Position numbers and translations under genes: made by a program. Under the pieces are notes generated by a model. It did no database searches. It saw only the letters and a list, made by a program, of their open reading frames with translations, and was not told where the DNA came from. Below, in pieces: positions 16,598-29,076 of a stretch of 64,000 nt of DNA. The stretch is from Cryobacterium arcticum (GTDB lineage: Bacteria; Actinomycetota; Actinomycetes; Actinomycetales; Microbacteriaceae), in contig NZ_CP016282.1 in the NCBI RefSeq assembly GCF_001679725.1, positions 744,001 through 808,000 on the forward strand. The letters are read 5' to 3'. How positions within the stretch are numbered: the stretch's first letter is position 1; the number at the start of each line of letters is the position of its first letter.

Positions 16598-17859
16598 GCG
16601 TCGATCGCCTCGATCCGGCTGAGCCATTTGGTCTGCAGCACGCCAGGACGCCCGGGCGCGATCATGCGTGCGGGGTAGCCGTGCTCGAGGTCCAGGACGC
16701 CGCCGTTGAGCTCCAGCGCCACGAGGGTGAGCGAATCACGCACATACTCCCGGCCCATCTCGGTCTGTTTGAACCCGCCGCGCTGCTCGAGGCTGATGAT
16801 GCGAAAATCGGCGTCGGCGGAGGCGCCGACCAGGTCGACCAGGTCGCGCAGGCGCACGCCGCGCCAGGAGGCCATCTGGCTCCAGCCCTCAACACAGGCG
16901 ATGGGCAGGTCAACGGCGGTCTGGGGCAGCTCGGCCAGCTCGGCCCGGCTGAAGCTGCGTTCGGTTCCCCCGTGTGCCACGGTGAGCACCCAGTCGGCGG
17001 CCATGGCCGCGGTGGCGACCTTCGCCTGGGCGGAGGTGCGATTGACGGGAACGCCCTGCGGGCCCACACCCTTCTTGCGCGGACCGAACACGTTCGCGGC
17101 ATCCAACGGCGCCACGGTCTGGCCGGCTGTGAGACCCACAACGGCGGCGACGCCCAGCGCGACCGTGGTCAGGAAACCGCGGCGACTCGTGCGGGGCGCC
17201 ATCCGCGGGGTCGCATCGATGTAGGCGAGCAGACGCCCGGTGAGGCCGCGGGTGCGCGGCAGGCCCGGGCCGTCGTCGACCGGGGTGTCCTCCGCGGTAC
17301 CGTCAGCGGAGTCGACGGGGTGCCGCTCATCGGGGCCGGGCGCGGGCGTGGCACGCCAGTGCGCCGAGATCAGGGGCAGTTTCACGCCGATGTGCACGAG
17401 CAGGGACCCGATGATCACGAACGCGAGCGCGAAGTGCACCTGCTTGAACGAGAACGGGAACGGGTACCACTGGTAGGTGTTCAGCAGGCCGATGGTGATC
17501 TCCACCAGGGAAGCACCGACGAAGAGCGCGATCGAAGCCCGCTCGAGGAAATTGGCGAACGACTTCACCGGCGGGTACTGGAACAGCTGCGGGAACACGA
17601 CGTAGAGCTTGGCCAGCAGCAGCGGGAAGCAGGCGATCCCGGCGATGATGTGGGTGCCCTGAGTCAGCTGGTAGAGCCCGGTCGGGCGGGTGGGGAAGCG
17701 CATCCAGGGCAGCGGCTGCTGCAGGAAATGGCTGTAGAGACCGGTGCCGAAACAGATCAGGAATGCCAGGCCGAGGAGCCGGCCGATCACGGTGGCCATT
17801 CGCGGAGTCCGCACCGGAGAGGCGAGCTGAGCCCTGGCCTCGTACATCAATCGGCGCAT
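16594..17859 (-). CDS. Five-helix molybdopterin-dependent oxidoreductase with internal Tat motif
   Basis: A 421-residue membrane enzyme. Residues 24-162 form four helices of a cytochrome b561-like domain with histidines placed for haem (GTHIIAG, QVHFALAF, LLVHIG). After a charged linker, SRRGFL (225-230) precedes the fifth helix (about 231-248), exactly like a Tat signal; the rest is a sulfite-oxidase/YedY-type molybdopterin domain outside the membrane, with the Mo-ligand cysteine C322 in ACVEGW and a late GYPARMIAPG block. This matches the actinobacterial Sec/Tat-inserted family exemplified by Streptomyces Sco3746. Start ATG 17859 was chosen at the beginning of the conserved region; longer in-frame starts are possible. 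Substrate unknown; sulfoxide repair as in MsrP is one option. Confidence 0.85.
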   Translation of the reverse strand: MRRLMYEARAQLASPVRTPRMATVIGRLLGLAFLICFGTGLYSHFLQQPLPWMRFPTRPTGLYQLTQGTHIIAGIACFPLLLAKLYVVFPQLFQYPPVKSFANFLERASIALFVGASLVEITIGLLNTYQWYPFPFSFKQVHFALAFVIIGSLLVHIGVKLPLISAHWRATPAPGPDERHPVDSADGTAEDTPVDDGPGLPRTRGLTGRLLAYIDATPRMAPRTSRRGFLTTVALGVAAVVGLTAGQTVAPLDAANVFGPRKKGVGPQGVPVNRTSAQAKVATAAMAADWVLTVAHGGTERSFSRAELAELPQTAVDLPIACVEGWSQMASWRGVRLRDLVDLVGASADADFRIISLEQRGGFKQTEMGREYVRDSLTLVALELNGGVLDLEHGYPARMIAPGRPGVLQTKWLSRIEAIDA

Positions 17860-17968
17860 AGTCCATTCCACCACCTTGTCGCTCGCGGCAGTGTATGCAA
17901 TCCTTACGGTTCGGTGACGGGGCGTGGTTCGGTCGGGGCCCCGGTACCCGCTCGGGGAGGATGGCAGA

Positions 17969-19381
17969 GTGCGTATTGCCGTCGTCTCGATTCTCCTGGC
18001 CGTCAGCGCGGCCGTCACCGGGGTCGTGGTGGTGGCTTTCGACCTGTTCCGGCCGCACCGGGACACCGCTCAGCTCCTGATCGGCACCGCGCTGCTCTGG
18101 CTGCTCTTCGCCGCCGCCCTGGTCGCCCTGCGCGGGGTACGGGGTCGTGCCGTGGGGGTGTTGATCCTGGCCGGATCGCTCCTGATCGGCGGCGCCGCGA
18201 TGGCCGGACCGCCCAACACCAGCACCGACTCCGCCCGGTACGCCTGGGACGGGGTGGTGCAGAACGCCGGGATCTCTCCCTACGCGTATGTGCCCGCCGA
18301 TGAGCGGCTCGACGACCTCCGGCCCACCTGGCTCTTCCCCGCCCCGACCGAGATCGACGGCGCCCTGGTTTGCACGGGCGAGCGGATCGCAACCGTGCAG
18401 CGGGACTCCGGCGAGCCGCTCTGCTCCGCACTGAACCGCACCACGGTGCCCACCATCTACCCGCCGGCTGCGGAGATCTACTTCGCGGCCGTGCGCGCCG
18501 TGGTCGGCTCCGACGCCGGCTACTGGCCGCTGCAGCTGACCGGACTGCTGCTCAGTCTCGGCATCACCGGGATGCTGCTGGTGGGGATGCGCCGCCGCGG
18601 CATCGACCAGCGCCACGCCGCCCTGTGGGCCTGGTGCCCGCTCGTTGCGACCGAGGGCATCACCAATTCCCATGTGGACCTGCTCGGTGTGGCCTTCACC
18701 CTCGCGGCGGTCTTCTGGGTGAGTAGCGGCAAACGCGTCCGCGGCGGAATCATGCTCGGGGTGGCCATCGGGGTCAAGCTGATCCCAGCGATCGCGGCAC
18801 CGGCGATGCTCAAGCGGCAGGGCTGGAAGGTCGTCGTGGCGGCCGCGGCCACCTTCGCCCTTCTCTACGTTCCCTACGTGCTCTCCACCGGGATCGCGGT
18901 GCTTGGTTACCTGCCCGGCTACCTCAGCGAAGAGGGCTACGAGGACGGTTCCCGGTTTGCCCTGGTGTCCCTGATCGCCCCCGGCGGCGCCGGCATCGTC
19001 CTGGTCGCGGTGCTGCTGGCCGGCCTGGCCGCCTTCACGATCTGGAAGACCGATCCCGAGCGGCCGTGGCTCGGCCAACTCGTGATGATCGGCGGCACCC
19101 TGCTCATCCTCAGCCCCCGCTACCCCTGGTACGCGCTGTTGTTGCTGCCGTTCGTGGCTCTCAGCGGCCGGTGGGAGTGGCTGGCGATCCCGCTCGCGCT
19201 CACCCTGCGGCTCCTGGTTCCGTCGCTCACGGTCACCCGGGTCTCCCTGGCCGTGGCCCTCCTGGTGATCGTCGTCGTGTCGGTGCGCCGGGCCGGGCCG
19301 GGTGCCCTGGGGCGTGGCCGCGCCGCGCTCGCCCGGATCGGGTCCAGGGCTCCCGACCGGCAGCGGTCGGCCGAGAACTAG
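17969..19381 (+). CDS. GT87-type polytopic glycosyltransferase (DUF2029)
   Basis: A 470-residue membrane protein with about ten to eleven helices and a large extracytoplasmic loop after helix 3 (about residues 75-165) beginning NTSTDSARYAWDG. The acidic DSARYAWDG segment in the first loop fits the catalytic aspartate of GT-C mannosyltransferases, and VKLIPAI with PRYPWY are shared GT87/DUF2029 features. Such enzymes use polyprenyl-phosphate sugars to extend lipomannan or other glycolipids on the outer face. GTG 17969 is chosen because GGGGAGG lies 8 nt upstream. It is divergent from the molybdopterin oxidoreductase gene and convergent, 16 bp apart, with the GT39-like gene. Confidence 0.82.
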   Translation: MRIAVVSILLAVSAAVTGVVVVAFDLFRPHRDTAQLLIGTALLWLLFAAALVALRGVRGRAVGVLILAGSLLIGGAAMAGPPNTSTDSARYAWDGVVQNAGISPYAYVPADERLDDLRPTWLFPAPTEIDGALVCTGERIATVQRDSGEPLCSALNRTTVPTIYPPAAEIYFAAVRAVVGSDAGYWPLQLTGLLLSLGITGMLLVGMRRRGIDQRHAALWAWCPLVATEGITNSHVDLLGVAFTLAAVFWVSSGKRVRGGIMLGVAIGVKLIPAIAAPAMLKRQGWKVVVAAAATFALLYVPYVLSTGIAVLGYLPGYLSEEGYEDGSRFALVSLIAPGGAGIVLVAVLLAGLAAFTIWKTDPERPWLGQLVMIGGTLLILSPRYPWYALLLLPFVALSGRWEWLAIPLALTLRLLVPSLTVTRVSLAVALLVIVVVSVRRAGPGALGRGRAALARIGSRAPDRQRSAEN

Positions 19382-19397
19382 ACGCCGGGCAGCCGGG

Positions 19398-20981
19398 TCA
19401 GCGCTCGTAGCGGAGCACGTTCACGCCGGTGAGCGCCCACTCCTCGGTGAGCGAGTAGCCCAGGTCGGCGAGCTTCGCGGTGACGCTCGGCCGCCAGTCC
19501 TGCTTGTTGCTCGTGACCAGCCACACCGCATCGACCCCGTCGAACCGGTCGGTCACCTCGTCCAGCGGGTACCGGGTCTCCCACAGCTGACCGGTCTGGG
19601 CGGCGGGCGTCTTGAGCTTCACGTCGATGAGCCCGGCGAAGGCATCCGGGTAGGAGTAGGCGATCACCCGGGTGGTCGCGGCCGGATGCTGCCGCACGGG
19701 CCCGTACACGATGGCGGCTCTCTCGCCGGGGCGTGTGGCGCGCTCCGACTCGATGAGGCTGGCCACCTCGCTCCACGATGAATTCTGTTTGGCCTCCGGC
19801 TGGCGTTGGGCCACGAATTGCGGCGCGGCCAGCGCGGCCAGAAGCAGCACCGCCGTCACGGCCAGCCAGCGCCGCCGCAACCGTCCGAGGGCGACCCCGA
19901 TCAGGATCGCGACGGCCGGGGCGCAGTAGGTGAGATAGCGCGGGGAGTACAGCGGCGAGACCACCAGCGACGCGAGGATCACGCCGATGGTCGGCACCAC
20001 CAGCCACGGCACCGCGATCGACAGCAAGGACGGGTTGCCCGACACATTTCGGGGGGCACCGGCGCCCGTGCTCCTGGTACGAAGGCCGGCGAGAATCAAG
20101 AACAGGATGCCCAGTGCCACCAGAACCCAGCCGACCACGGCGAAGAGCGGGTTCAGGTAGAACCACTGCGTCACGAACACACCGTTCCAGGTGCCCCAGC
20201 TGATCGGGGCGATCCAACTCACCTGACCGGACTGGCGCACCACGGCCAGCGCGAAAGGCAGCAACAGAATCGCGGCGGCGCCGGCCGCGATGGCCCAGCC
20301 GATGAGCGATGCCCGGGCCGCCCGGTCGCGGCGGCGACCTGCCCAGACCGTCCACAGGGCGGTGGCTCCGTGGGCGGCCACGAGGAAGGCGAGATAGATG
20401 AAGACCAGGGTGCAGCCGACGGCGGCCACGGCGTACAGCGTCCACCAGAGTGCCCGGATGCGCCGTGGAGCGGGTCCGCGGCGCCAGGCGGCCAGGAACA
20501 CCAGGGTCAGAGCCACCGCCAGGGCTGCCGTGAGCGCGTAGGAGCGCCCCTCGGTGCCCATCCAGGTGACGCGAGGGAGCAGGCAGAAGGCCACACCGGC
20601 CAGCACGGCGGTACCCCGACCGGCCCGGGTGCGCACCAGGAGCACGATCAGGGCCGCGGCGACGCCGACCGCGACGGCGCTCGGAAGCCGGAGAGCGATC
20701 GGGGAGTAGCCGACCAGGTCGAGCCACAGGTGCATGCCGGCGTAGTACAAGCCGTGCACGGCGTCGACGCTCTGCAGCATCCGGCCGAGCTCGGGCCAGC
20801 TGCGCATGGTGGCGGACACCGTGGCCGCCTCGTCGAACCAGAGCGACGGCTGCCAGGCCAACGCAAGACCGAGCATCATGCCGAAAATACCGATCAGCAG
20901 CGCATCAGGCCAGGCCTGTCGTACCGAGATGCGGCCGTTCGGCGCAGCAAGCGCACGCGAGGACGGAAGGGCGGTGGTCAT
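19398..20981 (-). CDS. GT39/ArnT-like polytopic glycosyltransferase
   Basis: A 527-residue membrane protein with an N-terminal cytosolic stretch, about eleven helices, and a C-terminal extracytoplasmic domain of about 130 residues. The first loop carries the acidic pair D50-E51 in LWFDEAATVS, the hallmark of PMT/ArnT-type GT-C enzymes, and GTEGRSYAL and PRYLTYCAPA are other family features. It should transfer a sugar from a polyprenyl-phosphate donor to a lipid, polymer or protein outside the cell. ATG 20981 was selected for its domain start and an upstream purine-rich AGGA. It may use the lipid-linked sugar made by the GT2 enzyme at 14.2 kb. Confidence 0.82.
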   Translation of the reverse strand: MTTALPSSRALAAPNGRISVRQAWPDALLIGIFGMMLGLALAWQPSLWFDEAATVSATMRSWPELGRMLQSVDAVHGLYYAGMHLWLDLVGYSPIALRLPSAVAVGVAAALIVLLVRTRAGRGTAVLAGVAFCLLPRVTWMGTEGRSYALTAALAVALTLVFLAAWRRGPAPRRIRALWWTLYAVAAVGCTLVFIYLAFLVAAHGATALWTVWAGRRRDRAARASLIGWAIAAGAAAILLLPFALAVVRQSGQVSWIAPISWGTWNGVFVTQWFYLNPLFAVVGWVLVALGILFLILAGLRTRSTGAGAPRNVSGNPSLLSIAVPWLVVPTIGVILASLVVSPLYSPRYLTYCAPAVAILIGVALGRLRRRWLAVTAVLLLAALAAPQFVAQRQPEAKQNSSWSEVASLIESERATRPGERAAIVYGPVRQHPAATTRVIAYSYPDAFAGLIDVKLKTPAAQTGQLWETRYPLDEVTDRFDGVDAVWLVTSNKQDWRPSVTAKLADLGYSLTEEWALTGVNVLRYER

Positions 20982-21288
20982 GGTCCTGCGCTCTCCGATT
21001 CCTGCCAGGTCGTATTGGGCATGTGGCCGCGACGACCCCGTTCGAGCGTAGGCGACCTTTCCCGGGAATCTACCCGGAGCCGGACACCGGCAGAACGGCG
21101 GGGCACCCTCATACACGCGCCCGAGTCGTCGGCCGAGCGTGTCGAGACCCCCGTGACCTGCGGGATCGTCGCACCCATACGTCGGTCGAGCGTGTCGAGA
21201 CCCCGTGACCTGCGGGATGTTCGCGCCCATACGTTGGTCGAGCTTGTCGAGACCTCGTGACGTGCGTGTGTGTCGTGCTGTGACGCAG
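20982..21288. other. Intergenic stretch, no gene seen
   Basis: Between the GT39-like gene and the lipoprotein terminator. Its right half is the short tandem repeat described separately; the left half holds the presumed promoter of the glycosyltransferase. No convincing coding region, RNA gene or further motif was seen. Confidence 0.6.
21131..21254 (+). repeat. Three tandem ~52-bp units carrying GGTCGAGCnTGTCGAGACC
   Basis: The 19-bp imperfect palindrome occurs at 21131-21149, 21184-21202 and 21236-21254. Units are 52-53 bp apart and share the intervening GTGACCTGCGGGAT and CCCATACGT strings. The same palindrome family forms the array downstream of the rRNA operon (29077-29607). Confidence 0.85.
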
Positions 21289-21320
21289 AAGAACGGCCGA
21301 GCGTGTGCTCGGCCGTTCTT
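21289..21320 (-). terminator. Perfect 14-bp hairpin terminator of the lipoprotein gene
   Basis: AAGAACGGCCGAGC and GCTCGGCCGTTCTT form a perfect stem with a 4-nt GTGT loop, 26 bp after the lipoprotein stop. The minus-strand transcript ends in UUCUU within the stem rather than in a long U-tract. Confidence 0.7.
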
Positions 21321-21346
21321 GTGTACTGCGGGTGTTTTGCGGGGTG

Positions 21347-22033
21347 TTACTTGGTGTTGACCGTGATGGTCGCGATGCCGACGAGGAGCTGGTCGGCGAT
21401 GGCGTCGGTGCCGAAGGTGGTGTTCAGCAGGCCGGCGGCGTCGGCGGAGATGTGCACGGTGGTGCCGGTGAGGATGGCGTTGTCGCCGTCCATCTGGAGG
21501 GGCTTGAGGGTTCCGCCGTAGAGGTCGAAGAGCTTGACCTGGGTGGCGGCGGACTCGCCGTTGGCGGTGACGTCTCCGAAGAGCTCCGAGGTGCCGGGGT
21601 CGATGGTGAAGTTGGTCAGTTCGACGACGGTGTCGCCGGCGGTGAGGGAGAAGCCGGAGCCTTCGTGCTCGATGTTGCCCTGGACGTAGGGGCGGTAGTC
21701 TTCGGCCGGGTCGTAGTAGTCCACGTTTCCGCCGGTGATGGGGAAGTGCAGGCTGCCTTCTTCGAGGGTGGCGGTGCCGACGGTGCCGGGGGTGAGGCCG
21801 AGGCTGGTCAGTGCTGCGGCGAAGTCGGCGTCCAGGAGGACGGCGGTGTCGACGCCGGTGAGGGCGGGGATCGAGGCGACCGGGGTGGGGGTGGCTTCGG
21901 CGGAGCTGCTGCTGGAGGAGGAGCTGGAGGACGGCGTCGACGCCGTGCCTTCGTCCGTGGAGCAGGCGGCGAGGCCGGCGACGAGGAGGCCGGCGGTGGT
22001 CAGTCCGAGTGCGGTCTTGGTGAAGCTGCGCAT
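21347..22033 (-). CDS. Putative cell-surface lipoprotein
   Basis: A 228-residue exported protein with a classic lipoprotein signal: basic N-terminus, hydrophobic core, and lipobox L21-A-A-C24. After cleavage comes a Ser/Thr linker containing a run of about ten serines, then one beta-rich domain of about 170 residues with strongly acidic, Gly/Thr-rich strands (for example IEHEGSGFSLTAGDTVVELT). It is probably anchored to the outer face of the membrane. I do not recognise the domain with certainty. ATG 22033 has AAGGAA 6-7 nt upstream. The gene is monocistronic, ended by a perfect hairpin, and is not obviously linked to its neighbours. Confidence 0.75.
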   Translation of the reverse strand: MRSFTKTALGLTTAGLLVAGLAACSTDEGTASTPSSSSSSSSSSAEATPTPVASIPALTGVDTAVLLDADFAAALTSLGLTPGTVGTATLEEGSLHFPITGGNVDYYDPAEDYRPYVQGNIEHEGSGFSLTAGDTVVELTNFTIDPGTSELFGDVTANGESAATQVKLFDLYGGTLKPLQMDGDNAILTGTTVHISADAAGLLNTTFGTDAIADQLLVGIATITVNTK

Positions 22034-22250
22034 GATGTGTTCCTTTGCTGTGGGGGATACTGCGGGGTGTTGCTTGGTATGCAGGTGGTTCGGCCCCCCG
22101 GCAGAAAAGGTTTGGTCGGTCTCAAAAAAAGTTCTCGGCGTCGGCCCGGCTCGCATTCAGAGGGATCGTCAAACCCAGGTGAGCGTGCCGATACCCGGCA
22201 TCGCACAGCCATCCGGCCTGTGGATACCGGTGACGGGGAAGAGTGCTGGC

Positions 22251-22697
22251 CTAGTAGCGACGGAAGCGGTCAGGGGCCAGATCCCAGGGGTCCTTGCCGA
22301 GCAACTCGGCTACTCCCCGGAACACACAGCTCTCGATGACCATCCGCTGATGGAACTCGTCATTGCGGTGCAGCCGGCTCAACCGCTGGATCGGCAGCCT
22401 ATAGAACGTGATGCGTCGTGAACGGGCATCGACCGCATATCGTTCCACCCCCACACCCTCCATCACGCCGACCGGACCGGGGGCGACCTCGAAGGTCACA
22501 TCGGCCAGTTCGGCCGGCCAGACCATCCGCAGATAGTCCACGGTTGAAGCGATGGTCATGTCGAACGTGTCGATGCGCGTACGCAGCGGCGGCAGAAACG
22601 GCCCGGTCGCAGAACTGCGGATGCCACGGCCGTGACGGTCCCGCCCCCGACCGCGCTGGGTCGGAGTCTGCACGGTTGTGCGGCGTGAACGAGACAT
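22251..22697 (-). CDS. Zincin-like metallopeptidase family protein with degenerate active site
   Basis: A 148-residue protein of the actinobacterial metallopeptidase family related to pfam06262. After a basic, probably disordered N-terminus (residues 1-35) comes the single domain. Where active zincins have HExxHxxG this protein reads VIESCVFRGVAELLG, so both zinc histidines are missing and peptidase activity is doubtful. It is divergent from DUF3499 with 45 bp between the start codons, an arrangement conserved in many actinobacteria. A -10 hexamer TAGACT lies 6 nt before the ATG, indicating a leaderless transcript. Its role is unknown. Confidence 0.75.
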   Translation of the reverse strand: MSRSRRTTVQTPTQRGRGRDRHGRGIRSSATGPFLPPLRTRIDTFDMTIASTVDYLRMVWPAELADVTFEVAPGPVGVMEGVGVERYAVDARSRRITFYRLPIQRLSRLHRNDEFHQRMVIESCVFRGVAELLGKDPWDLAPDRFRRY

Positions 22698-22703
22698 GTC
22701 CCC

Positions 22704-22709
22704 AGTCTA
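22704..22709 (-). promoter_or_regulatory. -10 hexamer TAGACT, leaderless start
   Basis: On the minus strand TAGACT ends 6 nt before the ATG of the zincin-like protein. Together with the rightward TATCCT at 22728 it makes a compact divergent leaderless promoter pair. Confidence 0.45.
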
Positions 22710-22727
22710 CTTCCGGGCCATCGGCGG

Positions 22728-22733
22728 TATCCT
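22728..22733 (+). promoter_or_regulatory. -10 hexamer TATCCT before DUF3499
   Basis: TATCCT ends 9 nt before ATG 22743, allowing a leader of at most a few bases. No Shine-Dalgarno is present. Confidence 0.4.
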
Positions 22734-22742
22734 TCAATCACC

Positions 22743-22985
22743 ATGTCAGCCAGAGCGTGCACCCGTATCTCCTGTAGTGATGAGGCCGTGGCGACCCTCA
22801 CCTTCTCCTACGCCGACTCGATGGCGGTGCTCGGACCCCTTGCCGGCACGCATGAGCCGCATAGTTACGACCTCTGTGACAGGCACGCCCGCCTGACCAC
22901 TCCGCCGCAGGGATGGCAGATGATCCGGCATCGCCTCAAGGCCGAAGCCGATGTTGCCGAGGACCATCCAGCCGTTCCGCACTAA
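22743..22985 (+). CDS. DUF3499 family protein
   Basis: An 80-residue cytosolic protein of the actinobacterial DUF3499 family. It has the family's two cysteine pairs in CTRISC near the N-terminus and DLCDRH in the middle, which look like a small zinc-binding unit, plus the conserved tyrosines and the SMAVLGPL segment. Homologues (such as mycobacterial Rv3258c) lie beside the same divergent metallopeptidase-family gene, near manA, manB and whiB2. Here the gene is instead followed by about 310 bp of spacer and an rRNA operon promoter. Its function is unknown. ATG 22743 is the only sensible start. Confidence 0.85.
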   Translation: MSARACTRISCSDEAVATLTFSYADSMAVLGPLAGTHEPHSYDLCDRHARLTTPPQGWQMIRHRLKAEADVAEDHPAVPH

Positions 22986-23296
22986 TTCTGTGCACCCGGT
23001 GGGTGCCCCGGTTCGGCCACCTCGGGGGCGATGAACCGGCGTGACACGCCCGGGAGTTTGGGGTGATTTGCCCCGCCTCCGGAATCCCCGTAATGTCATC
23101 TCTCGTCACCCCACAGGTTCGGAAAAGCCGCAGAGCTTCCGGCCTCAAGCGGGACCACCTCCCACCTTCAGTACACAACTCGTCATCGACGTTTTCTGTT
23201 ACTGAAGCGGAAACCAGCTCCTCGCACGATCACTCAGATTGATCGAACGAAGCGTTCCACGGCATCATTTTGCCCGGGACACGCCGTTCAGTTGAT

Positions 23297-23325
23297 TTGA
23301 CACGGATCAGCGCGGACGCTAAGAT
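23297..23325 (+). promoter_or_regulatory. rRNA operon promoter (TTGACA - 17 bp - TAAGAT)
   Basis: A perfect -35 (TTGACA, 23297-23302), an optimal 17-bp spacer, and -10 TAAGAT (23320-23325). It lies 281 bp before the mature 16S start. Further promoters in the leader are possible, but none was as clear. Confidence 0.85.
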
Positions 23326-23391
23326 CGTAAAGTTGCCCCGGAGCGACAGCCTTTCAGGCCTGAAGTCGGGTGCGTCCGATCCTTGAGAACT

Positions 23392-23403
23392 CAACAGCGT
23401 GCA
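23392..23403 (+). other. Left arm of the pre-16S processing stem
   Basis: CAACAGCGTGCA is perfectly complementary to TGCACGCTGTTG at 25308-25319 beyond the 16S gene. Such stems flanking rRNA are normally cut by RNase III. The flanking TTGAGAACT string is the usual actinobacterial leader motif. Confidence 0.65.
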
Positions 23404-23605
23404 CAATGTCAAATGCCAAAAACCTCGTGGTTTGGATCCGTTTCTAGCGGTGAAGGGCCAAGAGATTCCTTTGGAAAACATTTAAACAACAAAGCAAGTC
23501 AGTAATGATTTGTTCTGTCAGTTTCAAACTTGCTGATTGTTCGCCTATTCCGGTGGCTTTCAGCACTAGATGTGCCCATCACTTCGGTGGTGAGGCTATT
23601 AAACA

Positions 23606-28723
<5,118 letters not shown>

Positions 28724-28745
28724 CTCAGTTTGAATAAGCTGCTAT

Positions 28746-28765
28746 GCGTCCACTATGTGGTTCTC
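28746..28765 (+). other. Right arm of the pre-23S processing stem
   Basis: Complementary to 25445-25464 over 20 nt (see that entry). It lies 22 nt after the estimated 3' end of 23S rRNA. Confidence 0.7.
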
Positions 28766-28845
28766 GATGTACGGTCGAGAACAAACACACTCCACCAGGA
28801 GTGTTCTATAACTAAAAATATAGATTCGATTCACCATCACCAGGT

Positions 28846-28963
28846 GTTTCGGCGGCTATAGCAAGAGGGAAACGCCCGGTCACATTCCGAACCCGGAAGC
28901 TAAGACTCTTTGCGCCGATGGTACTGCAGGGGGGACCCTGTGGGAGAGTAGGACACCGCCGGA
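28846..28963 (+). rRNA. rrf: 5S ribosomal RNA
   Basis: About 118 nt. It begins GTTTCGGCGGCTATAGCA, includes the conserved CCCGGTCACATTCCGAACCCG and GCCGATGGTACTGCAGG, and ends GAGAGTAGGACACCGCCGGA. The terminal halves GGCGGC and GCCGCC can pair as in other 5S genes. Ends are estimated. Confidence 0.96.
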
Positions 28964-28980
28964 CTTAACTTAGAAACACA

Positions 28981-29013
28981 CAGAAAAGCCACCCCACCGG
29001 GGTGGCTTTTCTG
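28981..29013 (+). terminator. rRNA operon terminator
   Basis: CAGAAAAGCCACCCC and GGGGTGGCTTTTCTG form a perfect 15-bp stem with loop ACC, 18 nt after the 5S gene. A short T-rich end is built into the stem. It would work in both directions. Confidence 0.9.
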
Positions 29014-29076
29014 CGTTTAACCCCCACACTCAAACGGAACGGCCCGCGCGCCAATCCGGCCGTCGCACCCCACGTC

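Larger units (their letters stand above)
22986..23605. other. Spacer and rRNA leader region, no gene seen
   Basis: About 310 bp of non-coding DNA precede the rRNA promoter at 23297. The remaining 280 bp are the transcribed leader, including the left arm of the 16S processing stem. No coding region or tRNA is evident. Confidence 0.7.
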
